NCBI GenBank assembly: GCA_905201565.1
Contig: CAJKOS010000051.1
Coordinates: 1 to 10,881, forward strand
From: an uncultured Erysipelotrichaceae bacterium
Lineage (GTDB): Bacteria; Bacillota_I; Bacilli_A; Erysipelotrichales; Erysipelotrichaceae
DNA length: 10,881 nucleotides
Direction of reading: 5' to 3'
Shown in pieces: positions 1-6,607 of the stretch (its first letter is position 1; each line of letters begins with the position of its first letter). A model generated the notes under the pieces. It was given only the letters and a program-made list of their open reading frames with translations. It had not been told where the DNA came from and searched no databases. The position numbers and the translations under genes were made by a program.

Positions 1-561
1 CGTTATGTTGCTGAAAAGAGAAAGAATGCACAGGAAGAAGGCACAGATGAAGGTGATGAAGTCCGTTTCATCGAAATCAATGACGAGGAAGAAGACGAAG
101 AATCTGACGACGATCCTGATGGGCGAAAGCCCAGTGAAGTGCATGTAAATACCATCCACCTCGATGAAGAGGAAACAGAGGATGATGTTGTTGCGGATGT
201 GCAGCAGGACAAATCGGAAGAGGATGAGGATGTATTGGAGGTTTCCGGTCTTTATCCATATCTTTCCACTTCGTTTATTGCAAAGACTTTGTCGCGCAAT
301 GAGGAATTCAATACCAACTTCCCAGAGGATACACTTGTGTCGGTATTGCATACATGTCAGTTTGATGACATGCGCAGCCTGTTGAACTTCGAGGCGATCA
401 TGGCAGATGCGGGATATATTTCCCAGCATGATGATAATCTTGAGGTGCGCAGTGCAAAGCGGTTCTTCTCGGAAGAAGGGGCAATTATCAGTGATATTCT
501 GAATGTTGCCAACCAGGCTGCTGCTCTTGGCGGCAGATATATTGACTGCGAATTGAATTGA
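1..561 (+). CDS. C-terminal part of an unrecognised protein with an acidic linker
   Basis: The reading frame is open from the first base, so the gene starts upstream of the window; 186 residues are visible. I do not recognise the family. Residues 1-10 are basic. Residues 11-80 are low-complexity and extremely acidic: about half are Asp or Glu, including runs such as EEEDEESDDD, which suggests a flexible, disordered linker. Residues 81-186 look like a compact globular domain without an obvious catalytic motif, cysteine cluster, membrane segment or signal peptide. It begins around VSGLYPYLSTSFIAKTLS and ends GGRYIDCELN. The protein is therefore probably cytoplasmic, with the acidic stretch tethering this small C-terminal domain to whatever lies upstream. 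The stop is followed at once by an intrinsic terminator, so this is the last gene of its transcript. Being a real gene is well supported by the long open frame; its function is unknown. Confidence 0.75.
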   Translation, partial: RYVAEKRKNAQEEGTDEGDEVRFIEINDEEEDEESDDDPDGRKPSEVHVNTIHLDEEETEDDVVADVQQDKSEEDEDVLEVSGLYPYLSTSFIAKTLSRNEEFNTNFPEDTLVSVLHTCQFDDMRSLLNFEAIMADAGYISQHDDNLEVRSAKRFFSEEGAIISDILNVANQAAALGGRYIDCELN

Positions 562-588
562 AAGGGCTTCCCATGTGGAAGCTTTTTT
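562..588 (+). terminator. Intrinsic terminator after the acidic protein gene
   Basis: A 6-bp stem GCTTCC (566-571) / GGAAGC (577-582) closes a 5-base loop and runs into six T (583-588). A/G bases at 562-565 can pair with the T-tract and lengthen the stem. It starts right after the stop codon at 559-561. Confidence 0.85.
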
Positions 589-614
589 CAACTCATGATT
601 GTTTGTGCTATAAT
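585..614 (+). promoter_or_regulatory. Sigma-A promoter for the HAD gene
   Basis: There is a perfect TATAAT -10 at 609-614 preceded by TGC (606-608), an extended -10. A weak -35, TTTTCA, lies at 585-590 with an 18-base spacer and overlaps the T-tract of the preceding terminator. The transcript would start near 621, and a GAGGGA ribosome binding site (630-635) precedes the ATG at 640. Confidence 0.7.
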
Positions 615-639
615 GTCGCAGTAAAAAACGAGGGATAGA

Positions 640-1296
640 ATGAAGAAAGCGGTATTTATTGATTACATGGGGACGCTGATGCGGTATGAAGGTTCAGATC
701 TCAGGGAACTGATTGACTGCTTTGTCGAAAACTCCATTCTGAAAAGTGCTCAGGAAGTTGACAGTTGGTGGTCCAATGAAAGAATCAGACAGGAAGAAAT
801 CTATTCTGGGGATGATTTCCGTAATGAAGATGAGATCTGCATGAATATTCTGGAAAAAGCAGAGCGTGAGTTAAATCTCAAGGCAGATATCGATCATCTG
901 CACAAGTTGAACCAGAGCCACTGGATGTATGGCAATTTCTATTCAGATGCTGCACAGTTTCTGGAAAGAACCACATTGCCTGTTTACATCCTTTCCAACT
1001 TTGGTGGCCGTTATGTGCGCGTAGCACTCAAGAGAAAGTCATTGCATGTCAATGCTATCTACTCTTCCGAAGAAGCAAAGGTGCATAAGCCACGCAAGGA
1101 ATTCTATGAATATGCTTTAAAGCAGGCAGGACTCACAGGTGAGGAAGCCATCCTCATCGCCAGCCGTCCAGAGGACCTTGCAGGGGCCCTGGAATGTGGT
1201 ATTGCGGGAATCCTTGTGGACAGAACAGGTATGTATCCAAAGGGGAACTACTACAAGGTCCGCAATCTGGAAGAAGCTTCGAGATTTATCAGATAA
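640..1296 (+). CDS. HAD-superfamily hydrolase-like protein with degenerate motifs
   Basis: This 218-residue cytoplasmic protein has the layout of a haloacid dehalogenase-superfamily hydrolase with a C1-type alpha-helical cap. Motif I is VFIDYMGTL (residues 5-13): the nucleophile Asp8 is present, but the second Asp expected two residues later is Met10. Motif II is ILSNFG, with Ser119. The motif III Lys is Lys150 in the HKPRKEF stretch. Motif IV, normally GDxxxxD, reads ASRPEDLAG (174-182), so the usual Gly-Asp pair is replaced by Ser-Arg; Glu178 and Asp179 are the only acids there. Loss of the second Asp is known in L-2-haloacid dehalogenases and phosphonatases, so an unusual substrate or a non-phosphatase role is possible. 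The start is set by GAGGGA six bases before the ATG. It has its own promoter and a terminator overlapping its stop codon, so it is monocistronic. Family confidence is good; substrate is unknown. Confidence 0.82.
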   Translation: MKKAVFIDYMGTLMRYEGSDLRELIDCFVENSILKSAQEVDSWWSNERIRQEEIYSGDDFRNEDEICMNILEKAERELNLKADIDHLHKLNQSHWMYGNFYSDAAQFLERTTLPVYILSNFGGRYVRVALKRKSLHVNAIYSSEEAKVHKPRKEFYEYALKQAGLTGEEAILIASRPEDLAGALECGIAGILVDRTGMYPKGNYYKVRNLEEASRFIR

Positions 1297-1317
1297 CCGG
1301 TTATGCCGGTTATTTTT
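1293..1317 (+). terminator. Intrinsic terminator overlapping the HAD stop codon
   Basis: A perfect 8-bp stem ATAACCGG (1293-1300) / CCGGTTAT (1306-1313) with loop TTATG is followed by a T-tract. The TAA stop of the HAD gene (1294-1296) lies inside the left arm. It isolates the HAD gene from the ecf operon. Confidence 0.85.
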
Positions 1318-1370
1318 GTTACAGGCATGGCAAGTGAAGTGGAAATGCGTGCAATCCTGTGACTTTACGC

Positions 1371-1376
1371 TATAAT
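1371..1376 (+). promoter_or_regulatory. -10 element for the ecfA1-ecfA2-ecfT-truA operon
   Basis: There is a perfect TATAAT at 1371-1376, between the HAD terminator and ecfA1; I see no good -35 hexamer 16-19 bases upstream. Initiation about seven bases downstream would fall near 1383, only about three bases before the ecfA1 ATG at 1386, so the mRNA would be essentially leaderless. No ribosome binding site is visible before that ATG. Confidence 0.55.
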
Positions 1377-1385
1377 GCTTCTGTT

Positions 1386-2198
1386 ATGTCAATATTGAAT
1401 GTGAAAAATCTTAATTTCTCTTATGAGGAAGGTGTACCGGTAATTCGTGATGTGAACTTTTCTGTGGAAGAAGGTACATATACAACCATTATCGGTCATA
1501 ACGGATCTGGCAAGTCTACCATAGCAAGGCTGATTGCCGGACTTTTGGAAAAGGAATCTGGAGAGATTGTCATCGATGGCATGGAATTGAACATGAAGAA
1601 TCTCAATGCCATCCGTAACCGTGTTGGTATTGTCTTCCAGAATCCGGATAACCAGTTTATTGGTTCTACCGTACGGGATGATATTGCCTTTGGCCTTGAA
1701 AACCATTGTGTACCGCAAAGTGAGATGGATGACATCATCAACACCTATGCCGCTAAGGTTGGGATGACAAAGTATCTCGACCATGAACCGACAAAGCTTT
1801 CTGGTGGTCAAAAGCAGAGGGTTGCAATAGCAGGTGTTCTTGCCATGAAGCCAAAGATCCTCATCTTTGATGAAGCGACGAGTATGCTTGACCCACAGGG
1901 CAAGGAAGAAATCAAACGGGTGATTCATGAACTGCATGATGATGCCCATATGACAATTCTTTCCATCACCCATGATATCGATGAGGTGGCAGGAAGTGAT
2001 TATGTCATTGCCATGAATGCCGGAAAGGTTGCGATGACAGGAACACCGGTTGAAATCTTTGCGGATGAAGAAAAGCTGAAGGAAATTCAACTGGATATTC
2101 CTTTTGCCATAAGGCTGGAAAAAGCTCTTAACAAACGTGGTGTAAAGACGGAAAGAGCTTTGACGATAGAAGGGCTGGTGAATAGCTTATGCCGATAA
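1386..2198 (+). CDS. ecfA1: ECF transporter ATP-binding protein EcfA1
   Basis: One of the two ABC ATPases that energise energy-coupling-factor transporters, which import vitamins and metal ions. It acts on the cytoplasmic face with EcfA2 and EcfT. The 270 residues have all ABC signatures: Walker A GHNGSGKST (37-45), Q-loop Gln85, signature LSGGQ (138-142), Walker B ILIFDEAT (158-165) with catalytic Glu163, and switch His196. The conserved EcfA motif VFQNPDNQ follows the Q-loop start. I chose ATG 1386 because the N-terminus then matches the family (MSILNVKNLNFSY). The in-frame GTG at 1359 would put the -10 box inside the gene and add residues foreign to the family. The gene overlaps ecfA2 by 10 bases. 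No substrate-binding S component lies in the window, as expected for a shared group II module. Confidence 0.95.
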   Translation: MSILNVKNLNFSYEEGVPVIRDVNFSVEEGTYTTIIGHNGSGKSTIARLIAGLLEKESGEIVIDGMELNMKNLNAIRNRVGIVFQNPDNQFIGSTVRDDIAFGLENHCVPQSEMDDIINTYAAKVGMTKYLDHEPTKLSGGQKQRVAIAGVLAMKPKILIFDEATSMLDPQGKEEIKRVIHELHDDAHMTILSITHDIDEVAGSDYVIAMNAGKVAMTGTPVEIFADEEKLKEIQLDIPFAIRLEKALNKRGVKTERALTIEGLVNSLCR

Positions 2199-3046
2199 GA
2201 TTTGAACATGTCAGCCATATCTATAGCCCTGATACACCGATGTCCTACACTGCTCTTCATGATATGAACCTGGAACTGAGTGAAGGAAAGATGACAGCCA
2301 TTATCGGACAGACAGGTTCTGGTAAAAGTACGCTTGTACAGCACCTCAATGCATTATTGCTTCCAACAGAAGGAACCGTGTATGTGCTGGACAGGGAAAT
2401 CCACAGTGACGCCAAGCCAAAGGGATTGAAGTCCCTGAGAGGAGATGTAGGTCTAGTCTTCCAGTTTCCGGAGTACCAGTTGTTTGAGGAAACGGTGATC
2501 AAAGATGTCATGTTTGGTCCAAAGAACTTCGGTGTCAGTGAAGAAGAAGCACGCAAGAAGGCAGAGCGGGCATTGCGGCTGACCGGGTTTAGCGAAGAGC
2601 TGTTTGAAAGAAGTCCATTGGAACTTTCTGGTGGACAGAAAAGAAGGGTGGCTATTGCCGGTATACTGGCAATGGATCCAAAGGTTCTTGTGTTGGATGA
2701 ACCTACTGCTGGACTTGATCCACAGGGTACAGTGCAGATGATGAACCTCTTTGTACAGCTGAACCGTATGGGCAAGACGGTATTGCTTGTGACCCATGAC
2801 ATGGAACAGGTATTTGCCCATTGTGATGAGGTGGCGGTGATTTCTGAAGGAAAGTGCATTTTGCATACAAGTGTGAAGGATTTCTTCAATGATGGAAGTC
2901 TCTGTGAACAGATGCATATTCTTCCACCTGCCCTGATCCGCATGCGGGATGCTTTGAGGAAGAAGGGATTTGTCATTTCAGATGATGTATTGAATATAGA
3001 ACAGCTGGCAGATTGTATTGCCGCACAGGTGAAGCAACATGGCTAG
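2189..3046 (+). CDS. ecfA2: ECF transporter ATP-binding protein EcfA2
   Basis: Second ATPase of the ECF energizing module, partner of EcfA1; the heterodimer drives transport through EcfT. The 285 residues include Walker A GQTGSGKST (40-48), Q-loop Gln92 in VFQFPEYQLF, signature LSGGQ (146-150), Walker B VLVLDEPT with Asp170 and Glu171, D-loop AGLDPQG and switch His203. The FQFPEYQLFE sequence is the usual EcfA2 variant and separates it from EcfA1 (FQNPDNQ). The ATG overlaps the end of ecfA1 by 10 bases. Only a weak AGAAGGG-like site lies about 14 bases upstream, so translation is probably coupled to ecfA1. The 3' end overlaps ecfT by 8 bases. Length and motifs are complete; nothing suggests decay. 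Confidence 0.95.
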   Translation: MPIRFEHVSHIYSPDTPMSYTALHDMNLELSEGKMTAIIGQTGSGKSTLVQHLNALLLPTEGTVYVLDREIHSDAKPKGLKSLRGDVGLVFQFPEYQLFEETVIKDVMFGPKNFGVSEEEARKKAERALRLTGFSEELFERSPLELSGGQKRRVAIAGILAMDPKVLVLDEPTAGLDPQGTVQMMNLFVQLNRMGKTVLLVTHDMEQVFAHCDEVAVISEGKCILHTSVKDFFNDGSLCEQMHILPPALIRMRDALRKKGFVISDDVLNIEQLADCIAAQVKQHG

Positions 3047-3839
3047 TATTACACTTGGCAGATATATGCCCTATGATTCTGTGATTCATCGCATGGATCC
3101 CCGTGCAAAGATCCTGGCGATGTTAATCCTGCTCATTTCTATCTTCTTTCCATCCGGATGGATTGGCTATGGGATTACATTCCTTGCGGTAACAGTTGTT
3201 ATATTGCTGGGAAAGCTTTCCTTTAAATATGTGTGGCTTTCCATGAAACCGATGTTATTGATGATGGTGTTTCTGCTCATCGTCAATTCTTTTGTGCTGA
3301 CAGATGGCATACGCCTCTTTGGTATTGGTGGATGGGGACTGTATACAGGTGCCATCATCCAGACTGCCTACATTGCGGTGCGTTTGTTATTGATGGTGAT
3401 GATCACAACCTGTCTTACGGCTACGACAAAACCACTGGATATGACACTTGGTATTGAAGATCTTCTTTCTCCATTCAAGGTCATCCATGTGCCTGCCCAT
3501 GAGATTGCGATGTTAATCTCTATTGCATTGCGCTTTATTCCAGATCTGATCGAAGAGACAGAGCGCATCATCAAGGCACAGGAAAGCCGTGGTGTAGACC
3601 TTAAGGAAGGCAAGCTGAAAGAGAAGATCATGGCTATTCTTTCTTTGATTGTGCCATTGTTTGTGTCTGCTTTTCAAAGGGCGGAAGACCTCGCCAATGC
3701 CATGGAAGCAAGAGGCTATGCGCCTGGTGAAAAGCGTACAAGGTATAAGGTTCTGCATCTTGCAGCAAGGGACTATTTCCTTGTTGGTGGTGCACTTGCA
3801 CTCCTTGGTATGATTCTCTTTATTTCCTATGGCTTATGA
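3039..3839 (+). CDS. ecfT: ECF transporter transmembrane protein EcfT
   Basis: The integral membrane subunit that couples EcfA1/EcfA2 to interchangeable substrate-binding S components. The 266 residues begin with the family-like MASITLGRYMPYDSVIHRMD, where DPRAK (20-24) is typical. Hydrophobic segments lie roughly at 25-38, 41-58, 69-88, 103-126 and 243-264. The two cytoplasmic coupling-helix motifs with the Ala/Ser-Arg-Gly core are present: ESRG (182-185, in AQESRGVDL) and EARG (223-226, in NAMEARGYAPG). These insert into the grooves of the two ATPases. The start overlaps ecfA2 by 8 bases and follows a modest ACAGGTGA site. The stop overlaps truA in an ATGA arrangement, so the gene is in the middle of one polycistron. 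Confidence 0.95.
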   Translation: MASITLGRYMPYDSVIHRMDPRAKILAMLILLISIFFPSGWIGYGITFLAVTVVILLGKLSFKYVWLSMKPMLLMMVFLLIVNSFVLTDGIRLFGIGGWGLYTGAIIQTAYIAVRLLLMVMITTCLTATTKPLDMTLGIEDLLSPFKVIHVPAHEIAMLISIALRFIPDLIEETERIIKAQESRGVDLKEGKLKEKIMAILSLIVPLFVSAFQRAEDLANAMEARGYAPGEKRTRYKVLHLAARDYFLVGGALALLGMILFISYGL

Positions 3840-4891
3840 TCCGCTATAAATGTACAGTGAGCTATCTTGGCAGAAACTATGCCGGATGGCAGACACAGAA
3901 AAATGGAAATTCCATCCAGGAACTGATCGAAGCAAATATCGAAAGGATTACCGGTACAAGAACACCGATTACCGCTTCTGGCAGAACGGATGCGGGTGTT
4001 TCTGCCCGTGGTCAGGTATTTCACTTCGATAGTGAAAAGGATATGAACGGAAGGAAATGGGTGAGTGCCATCAATGCATATCTCCCTGATGATGTTCATG
4101 TACTCAGCGTGGAAAAGGCGCCATGGCGCTTTCATGCAAGGCATTGCGTGCGATGGAAGAAATATACATACCGGGTAAATGATGGACCATACGATGTGTT
4201 TACAAAGGACATTGCTTACCAGTGTGCTGTTCCATTGGATGATGCAAGGATGCATGAAGCTGCACAGTACCTCATTGGAAAACATGACTTTTCTGCTTTG
4301 AATTCCAGTCCTTTGTCAGAATATCCAGATCAGGTGAGAACGGTGGAAAGCATTGAAATTGTACGCCATGGGCATCTTGTTGAGATGACATTTCAGGCAA
4401 AGGGTTTTCTCAGATACATGGTGCGCATGATGAGTGCTGCGATCATTGAAGCAGGCAAGGGGAAGATAGAGCCGATAGAGGTGAAAGAACTTCTTGATTC
4501 CTGTGACAAGTCCCACAGCAAACGCAATGCGCCAGCTTGTGGATTGATGCTTGAAGAAGTGAATTATTATGATGTGATGGCAATGAGTGAAGAAGCCATC
4601 ATCCGTGAATATATCCTCAAGGATGAAACAGATAACCTCAAGGAGAAGGAAGAACATATCCATAACAGGATATTCCCCATGCATTGGATTGTGACCACAA
4701 GGCGCAATAATGAAGTGCTTGGTGAAGCGGTGTTTGATGAAACCGGTATAGAGATACTGGTCAAAGAAGAGAAAGATGTACCTCTTGTGATGACATTAAA
4801 CAAGGATATGAAACTGTGGTTATCGGAAAATGGGTATGAGGAAGATACGCCGATCCGTGTGGATATGGAGAATTCCCTGAAATTGCGTTAA
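3836..4891 (+). CDS. truA: tRNA pseudouridine(38-40) synthase TruA with C-terminal extension
   Basis: TruA isomerises uridines 38-40 in the anticodon arm of tRNAs. The catalytic motif GRTDAGV (49-55) is intact, with nucleophilic Asp52. Other family landmarks are YLGRNYAGWQTQ (10-21), RFHARHCVRWKKYTY (98-112), GKHDFSALN (148-156) and KGFLRYMVRMM (189-199). The core ends near APACGLMLEEVNYYD (232-246), where family members of about 245-270 residues normally stop. This protein runs to 351, adding about 105 residues. The extension is charged (helix-like stretch around 251-275), then has a segment rich in beta-type residues (282-312) and ends around SENGYEEDTPIRVDMENSL. I do not recognise the extension. 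The frame is continuous, with host-like codon use, so it is not an obvious frameshift fusion. The ATG overlaps the ecfT stop (ATGA). The next gene, rplM, has its own promoter. Confidence 0.94.
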   Translation: MIRYKCTVSYLGRNYAGWQTQKNGNSIQELIEANIERITGTRTPITASGRTDAGVSARGQVFHFDSEKDMNGRKWVSAINAYLPDDVHVLSVEKAPWRFHARHCVRWKKYTYRVNDGPYDVFTKDIAYQCAVPLDDARMHEAAQYLIGKHDFSALNSSPLSEYPDQVRTVESIEIVRHGHLVEMTFQAKGFLRYMVRMMSAAIIEAGKGKIEPIEVKELLDSCDKSHSKRNAPACGLMLEEVNYYDVMAMSEEAIIREYILKDETDNLKEKEEHIHNRIFPMHWIVTTRRNNEVLGEAVFDETGIEILVKEEKDVPLVMTLNKDMKLWLSENGYEEDTPIRVDMENSLKLR

Positions 4892-4908
4892 AAACAGGAA
4901 AAAAACAT

Positions 4909-4937
4909 TTGACTAACAGGGGGCTAATCAATAGAAT
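4909..4937 (+). promoter_or_regulatory. Sigma-A promoter for rplM-rpsI
   Basis: TTGACT (4909-4914) and TAGAAT (4932-4937) are separated by exactly 17 bases, five of six matches to consensus in each box. The expected start is at about 4943-4945, giving a leader of about 50 bases before the rplM ATG. This separates the ribosomal protein genes from the ecf-truA operon. Confidence 0.8.
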
Positions 4938-4942
4938 TGTAC

Positions 4943-4988
4943 ATGGCAACTCATGCCAAATGTAGCCCCGGAAACTACATATGGAGGA
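4943..4988 (+). promoter_or_regulatory. Candidate ribosomal protein L13 leader
   Basis: Between the predicted transcript start and rplM are two hairpins: TGGC (4944-4947) / GCCA (4955-4958) with a 7-base loop, and ATGTAG (4960-4965) / CTACAT (4975-4980) with a 9-base loop. The GGAGGA ribosome binding site (4983-4988) follows the second hairpin at two bases. An L13 leader is a known structured element before rplM in low-GC Gram-positives (Rfam L13_leader), and position and size agree. The assumed role is feedback repression by free L13. The structure call comes from base pairing read by eye, not from a covariance model. Confidence 0.65.
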
Positions 4989-4994
4989 TGAATT

Positions 4995-5429
4995 ATGCGT
5001 CAGACAACGATGGCGAAGCCAAACGAAGTCAAGCGTCAGTGGTATGTTGTTGATGCTACTGACTGCATCCTGGGTCGTCTTGCATCCCAGGTTGCTACAG
5101 TATTAAAAGGCAAGCACAAGCCGATTTACACACCAAATGTTGACTGTGGTGATTATGTAATCGTCGTGAATGCAGACAAGGTCCGCATCACTGGTGACCA
5201 GGATTTCAAGAAGTTCTACTTCTCTCATTCCCAGTACCCAGGTGGACTCCGCGTCAGAAGCACGAAGGTTATGCGCGAACAGTACACAGTTGAGTGGGTT
5301 GAAAAGGCAATCAAGGGTATGCTCCCACACAACAAGCTCGGTGACGAAATGCGTCGTCACGTATTCGTTTACGAGGGTGCAGAGCATCCACATGCAGCTC
5401 AGAAGCCTGTTGAGCTGAAGGTTAAATAA
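4995..5429 (+). CDS. rplM: 50S ribosomal protein L13
   Basis: Early-assembling protein of the large ribosomal subunit that binds 23S rRNA. The 144 residues match the family length (about 142-147). Landmarks are [16 protein letters not shown] near the start, LGRLAS (27-32), [17 protein letters not shown] around 39-55 and the C-terminal signature [19 protein letters not shown] (about 112-130). The ATG at 4995 is preceded by GGAGGA with a 6-base spacing, and the first five residues (MRQTT) before MAKP are usual for bacilli-type L13, so this start is preferred over the internal ATG at 5010. It is followed after 14 bases by rpsI, forming the conserved L13-S9 operon. Confidence 0.98.
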   Translation: MRQTTMAKPNEVKRQWYVVDATDCILGRLASQVATVLKGKHKPIYTPNVDCGDYVIVVNADKVRITGDQDFKKFYFSHSQYPGGLRVRSTKVMREQYTVEWVEKAIKGMLPHNKLGDEMRRHVFVYEGAEHPHAAQKPVELKVK

Positions 5430-5443
5430 GGAGGATAAGGACA

Positions 5444-5845
5444 ATGCCAGGTAAGAAGAAGGTTACTTACATCGGAACAGGACGCCGTAAGCATTCCGTT
5501 GCCCGTGTCTTTATGACTCCGGGTACAGGCGTGATCACAGTTAATGGACGTACACTTGAGGAGTATCTTCCACAGGCAACACTGCGTATGGAAGTCAATG
5601 CACCTCTTGTACTCACAGAAACAAAGGGTCAGTTCGACATCAAGATCAATGTCGCAGGTGGTGGCTATGCAGGCCAGGCAGGAGCAATCCGCCATGGTAT
5701 CTCCAGAGCTCTGCTTGAAGCAAGTGCTGATTACAGACCGGTTCTCAAGAAGGCTGGTTTCCTCACACGTGATTCACGTATGAAGGAACGTAAGAAGTAT
5801 GGTCTGAAGGGTGCTAGACGTGCACCACAGTTCAGTAAGCGTTAA
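5444..5845 (+). CDS. rpsI: 30S ribosomal protein S9
   Basis: Small-subunit protein whose C-terminal tail reaches the decoding region and contacts P-site tRNA. The 133 residues show the family pattern: [16 protein letters not shown] (9-24), [15 protein letters not shown] (29-43), a glycine-rich [19 protein letters not shown] (71-89), [20 protein letters not shown] near the end and the invariant C-terminal SKR. GGAGGA directly after the rplM stop (5430-5435) gives a ribosome binding site 8 bases from the ATG. Co-transcribed with rplM and closed by a strong terminator. Confidence 0.98.
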   Translation: MPGKKKVTYIGTGRRKHSVARVFMTPGTGVITVNGRTLEEYLPQATLRMEVNAPLVLTETKGQFDIKINVAGGGYAGQAGAIRHGISRALLEASADYRPVLKKAGFLTRDSRMKERKKYGLKGARRAPQFSKR

Positions 5846-5865
5846 TCGTTTGTTACTGGAAACAA

Positions 5866-5899
5866 AGAAGTATCTGGGTTATGCTCAGATACTTTTTTA
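5866..5899 (+). terminator. Intrinsic terminator of the rplM-rpsI operon
   Basis: A perfect 9-bp stem AAGTATCTG (5868-5876) / CAGATACTT (5886-5894) with a 9-base loop runs into six T (5893-5898). It lies 20 bases after the rpsI stop. Confidence 0.9.
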
Positions 5900-6043
5900 T
5901 TTCTGTGGATGAGCAAGCATATGGCAATGAATCCACGGTTGAGGCTTCAAATTGCACTGCGCGTTCCCGCAGGTTCTGCAAGATTTTAACAGCAACACTT
6001 TACGATTGAAATAAACTATGTAAATCAAAAAAGTATAGGTATT

Positions 6044-6052
6044 TGATATTAT
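6044..6052 (+). promoter_or_regulatory. Candidate extended -10 promoter for the lipoprotein gene
   Basis: TGATATTAT contains an extended -10 (TGN plus TATTAT at 6047-6052). No convincing -35 is visible; the upstream DNA is A-rich (6012-6031), which may help. The predicted start near 6059 leaves a short leader that includes a purine-rich AAAGGAG site at 6073-6079. Confidence 0.45.
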
Positions 6053-6082
6053 CTTGGGTCGGAATTACAGTAAAGGAGTCAA

Positions 6083-6106
6083 ATGGTAATGTGCGGGAGG
6101 CAATAA
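6083..6106 (+). CDS. Possible 7-codon leader peptide ORF (MVMCGRQ)
   Basis: An ATG at 6083 is preceded by AAAGGAG five bases upstream, a better site than many real genes have. It opens a frame of seven sense codons, MVMCGRQ, ending in TAA at 6104-6106. The lipoprotein ATG follows immediately at 6107. The lipoprotein's own ribosome binding site GGGAGG (6095-6100) is formed by the Gly-Arg codons of this mini-ORF. Translation of the mini-ORF would therefore pass over that site and deliver terminating ribosomes onto the next start. This is an inference from spacing; a chance ATG after an extra Shine-Dalgarno-like sequence is possible. Confidence 0.35.
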   Translation: MVMCGRQ

Positions 6107-6607
6107 ATGAAACAGAATAGTAAGCTGTTATCTGCTGCTCTGTTTATGGGGTTATGCATATCCGGGTGTGGTTCGCCAAGAGAGAATGATTCTTATGAGG
6201 GTGTGGAAACTACACAGCCTTCTACATATTCAGCTGCAGAAATGGAGGAAGAAGACATGAAAATGGTTGTTGCGGTGAATGGCAGAGACTTTATGGCAAC
6301 ACTGGAAGAGAACAGTGCTGTTGAAGCATTGGTCGAAATGCTGGAAGATGGTTCGGTTACACTTTCATTACATGATTACGCAGGATTTGAAAAGGTTGGT
6401 GCTTTAGGAAGAAGTCTTCCGACAAGCGATTCAGAGACAAGGACACAGTCAGGTGATATTGTTTTGTATCAAGGGAATCAGATTGTTCTGTTCTATGGGG
6501 CGAATTCATGGAGTTATACACGACTTGGACATATTGATGATCTGAATGGATGGAATGATGTGCTTGGCAGTGGTGATGTCACAGTTGAATTGTCTATGGA
6601 GAAATGA
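6107..6607 (+). CDS. Lipoprotein with a cyclophilin-like domain
   Basis: The 166-residue precursor has a lysine-bearing N-terminus, a hydrophobic stretch (7-18) and a lipobox ISGC with Cys21 as the lipidation site, so it is exported and anchored to the outer face of the membrane. After a Ser/Thr/Glu-rich spacer (22-50), residues about 53-165 resemble the small bacterial cyclophilin-like domain (Pfam Cyclophil_like). Landmarks are VNGRDFMATLEENSAVEALV, TLSLHDYAGFEKVG, SLPTSDSETRTQSGDIVLYQ, GNQIVLFYGANSWSYTRLG and the ending LGSGDVTVEL. Members are often found beside flavodoxin-like reductases, as here; their biochemical role is not settled. GGGAGG six bases upstream supports the start. The stop overlaps the next ATG (ATGA), so the two genes form a unit. 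Confidence 0.85.
   Translation: MKQNSKLLSAALFMGLCISGCGSPRENDSYEGVETTQPSTYSAAEMEEEDMKMVVAVNGRDFMATLEENSAVEALVEMLEDGSVTLSLHDYAGFEKVGALGRSLPTSDSETRTQSGDIVLYQGNQIVLFYGANSWSYTRLGHIDDLNGWNDVLGSGDVTVELSMEK

Noticed and set aside
1359..1385. GTG at 1359 as the ecfA1 start
   Set aside because: It places the TATAAT box inside the gene, adds nine residues not seen in the family and has no ribosome binding site; ATG 1386 fits EcfA1 N-termini.
4920..4969. GGGGCTA (4920-4926) pairing with TAGCCCC (4963-4969) as part of the L13 leader
   Set aside because: The left arm lies between the -35 and -10 of the promoter, so it would not be in the transcript unless an upstream promoter is used.
5900..6043. Stretch after the rpsI terminator, including GTGGAT (5905-5910) / ATCCAC (5931-5936)
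   Set aside because: The 6-bp stem has a 20-base loop and no known RNA shape; I see no gene or RNA here.
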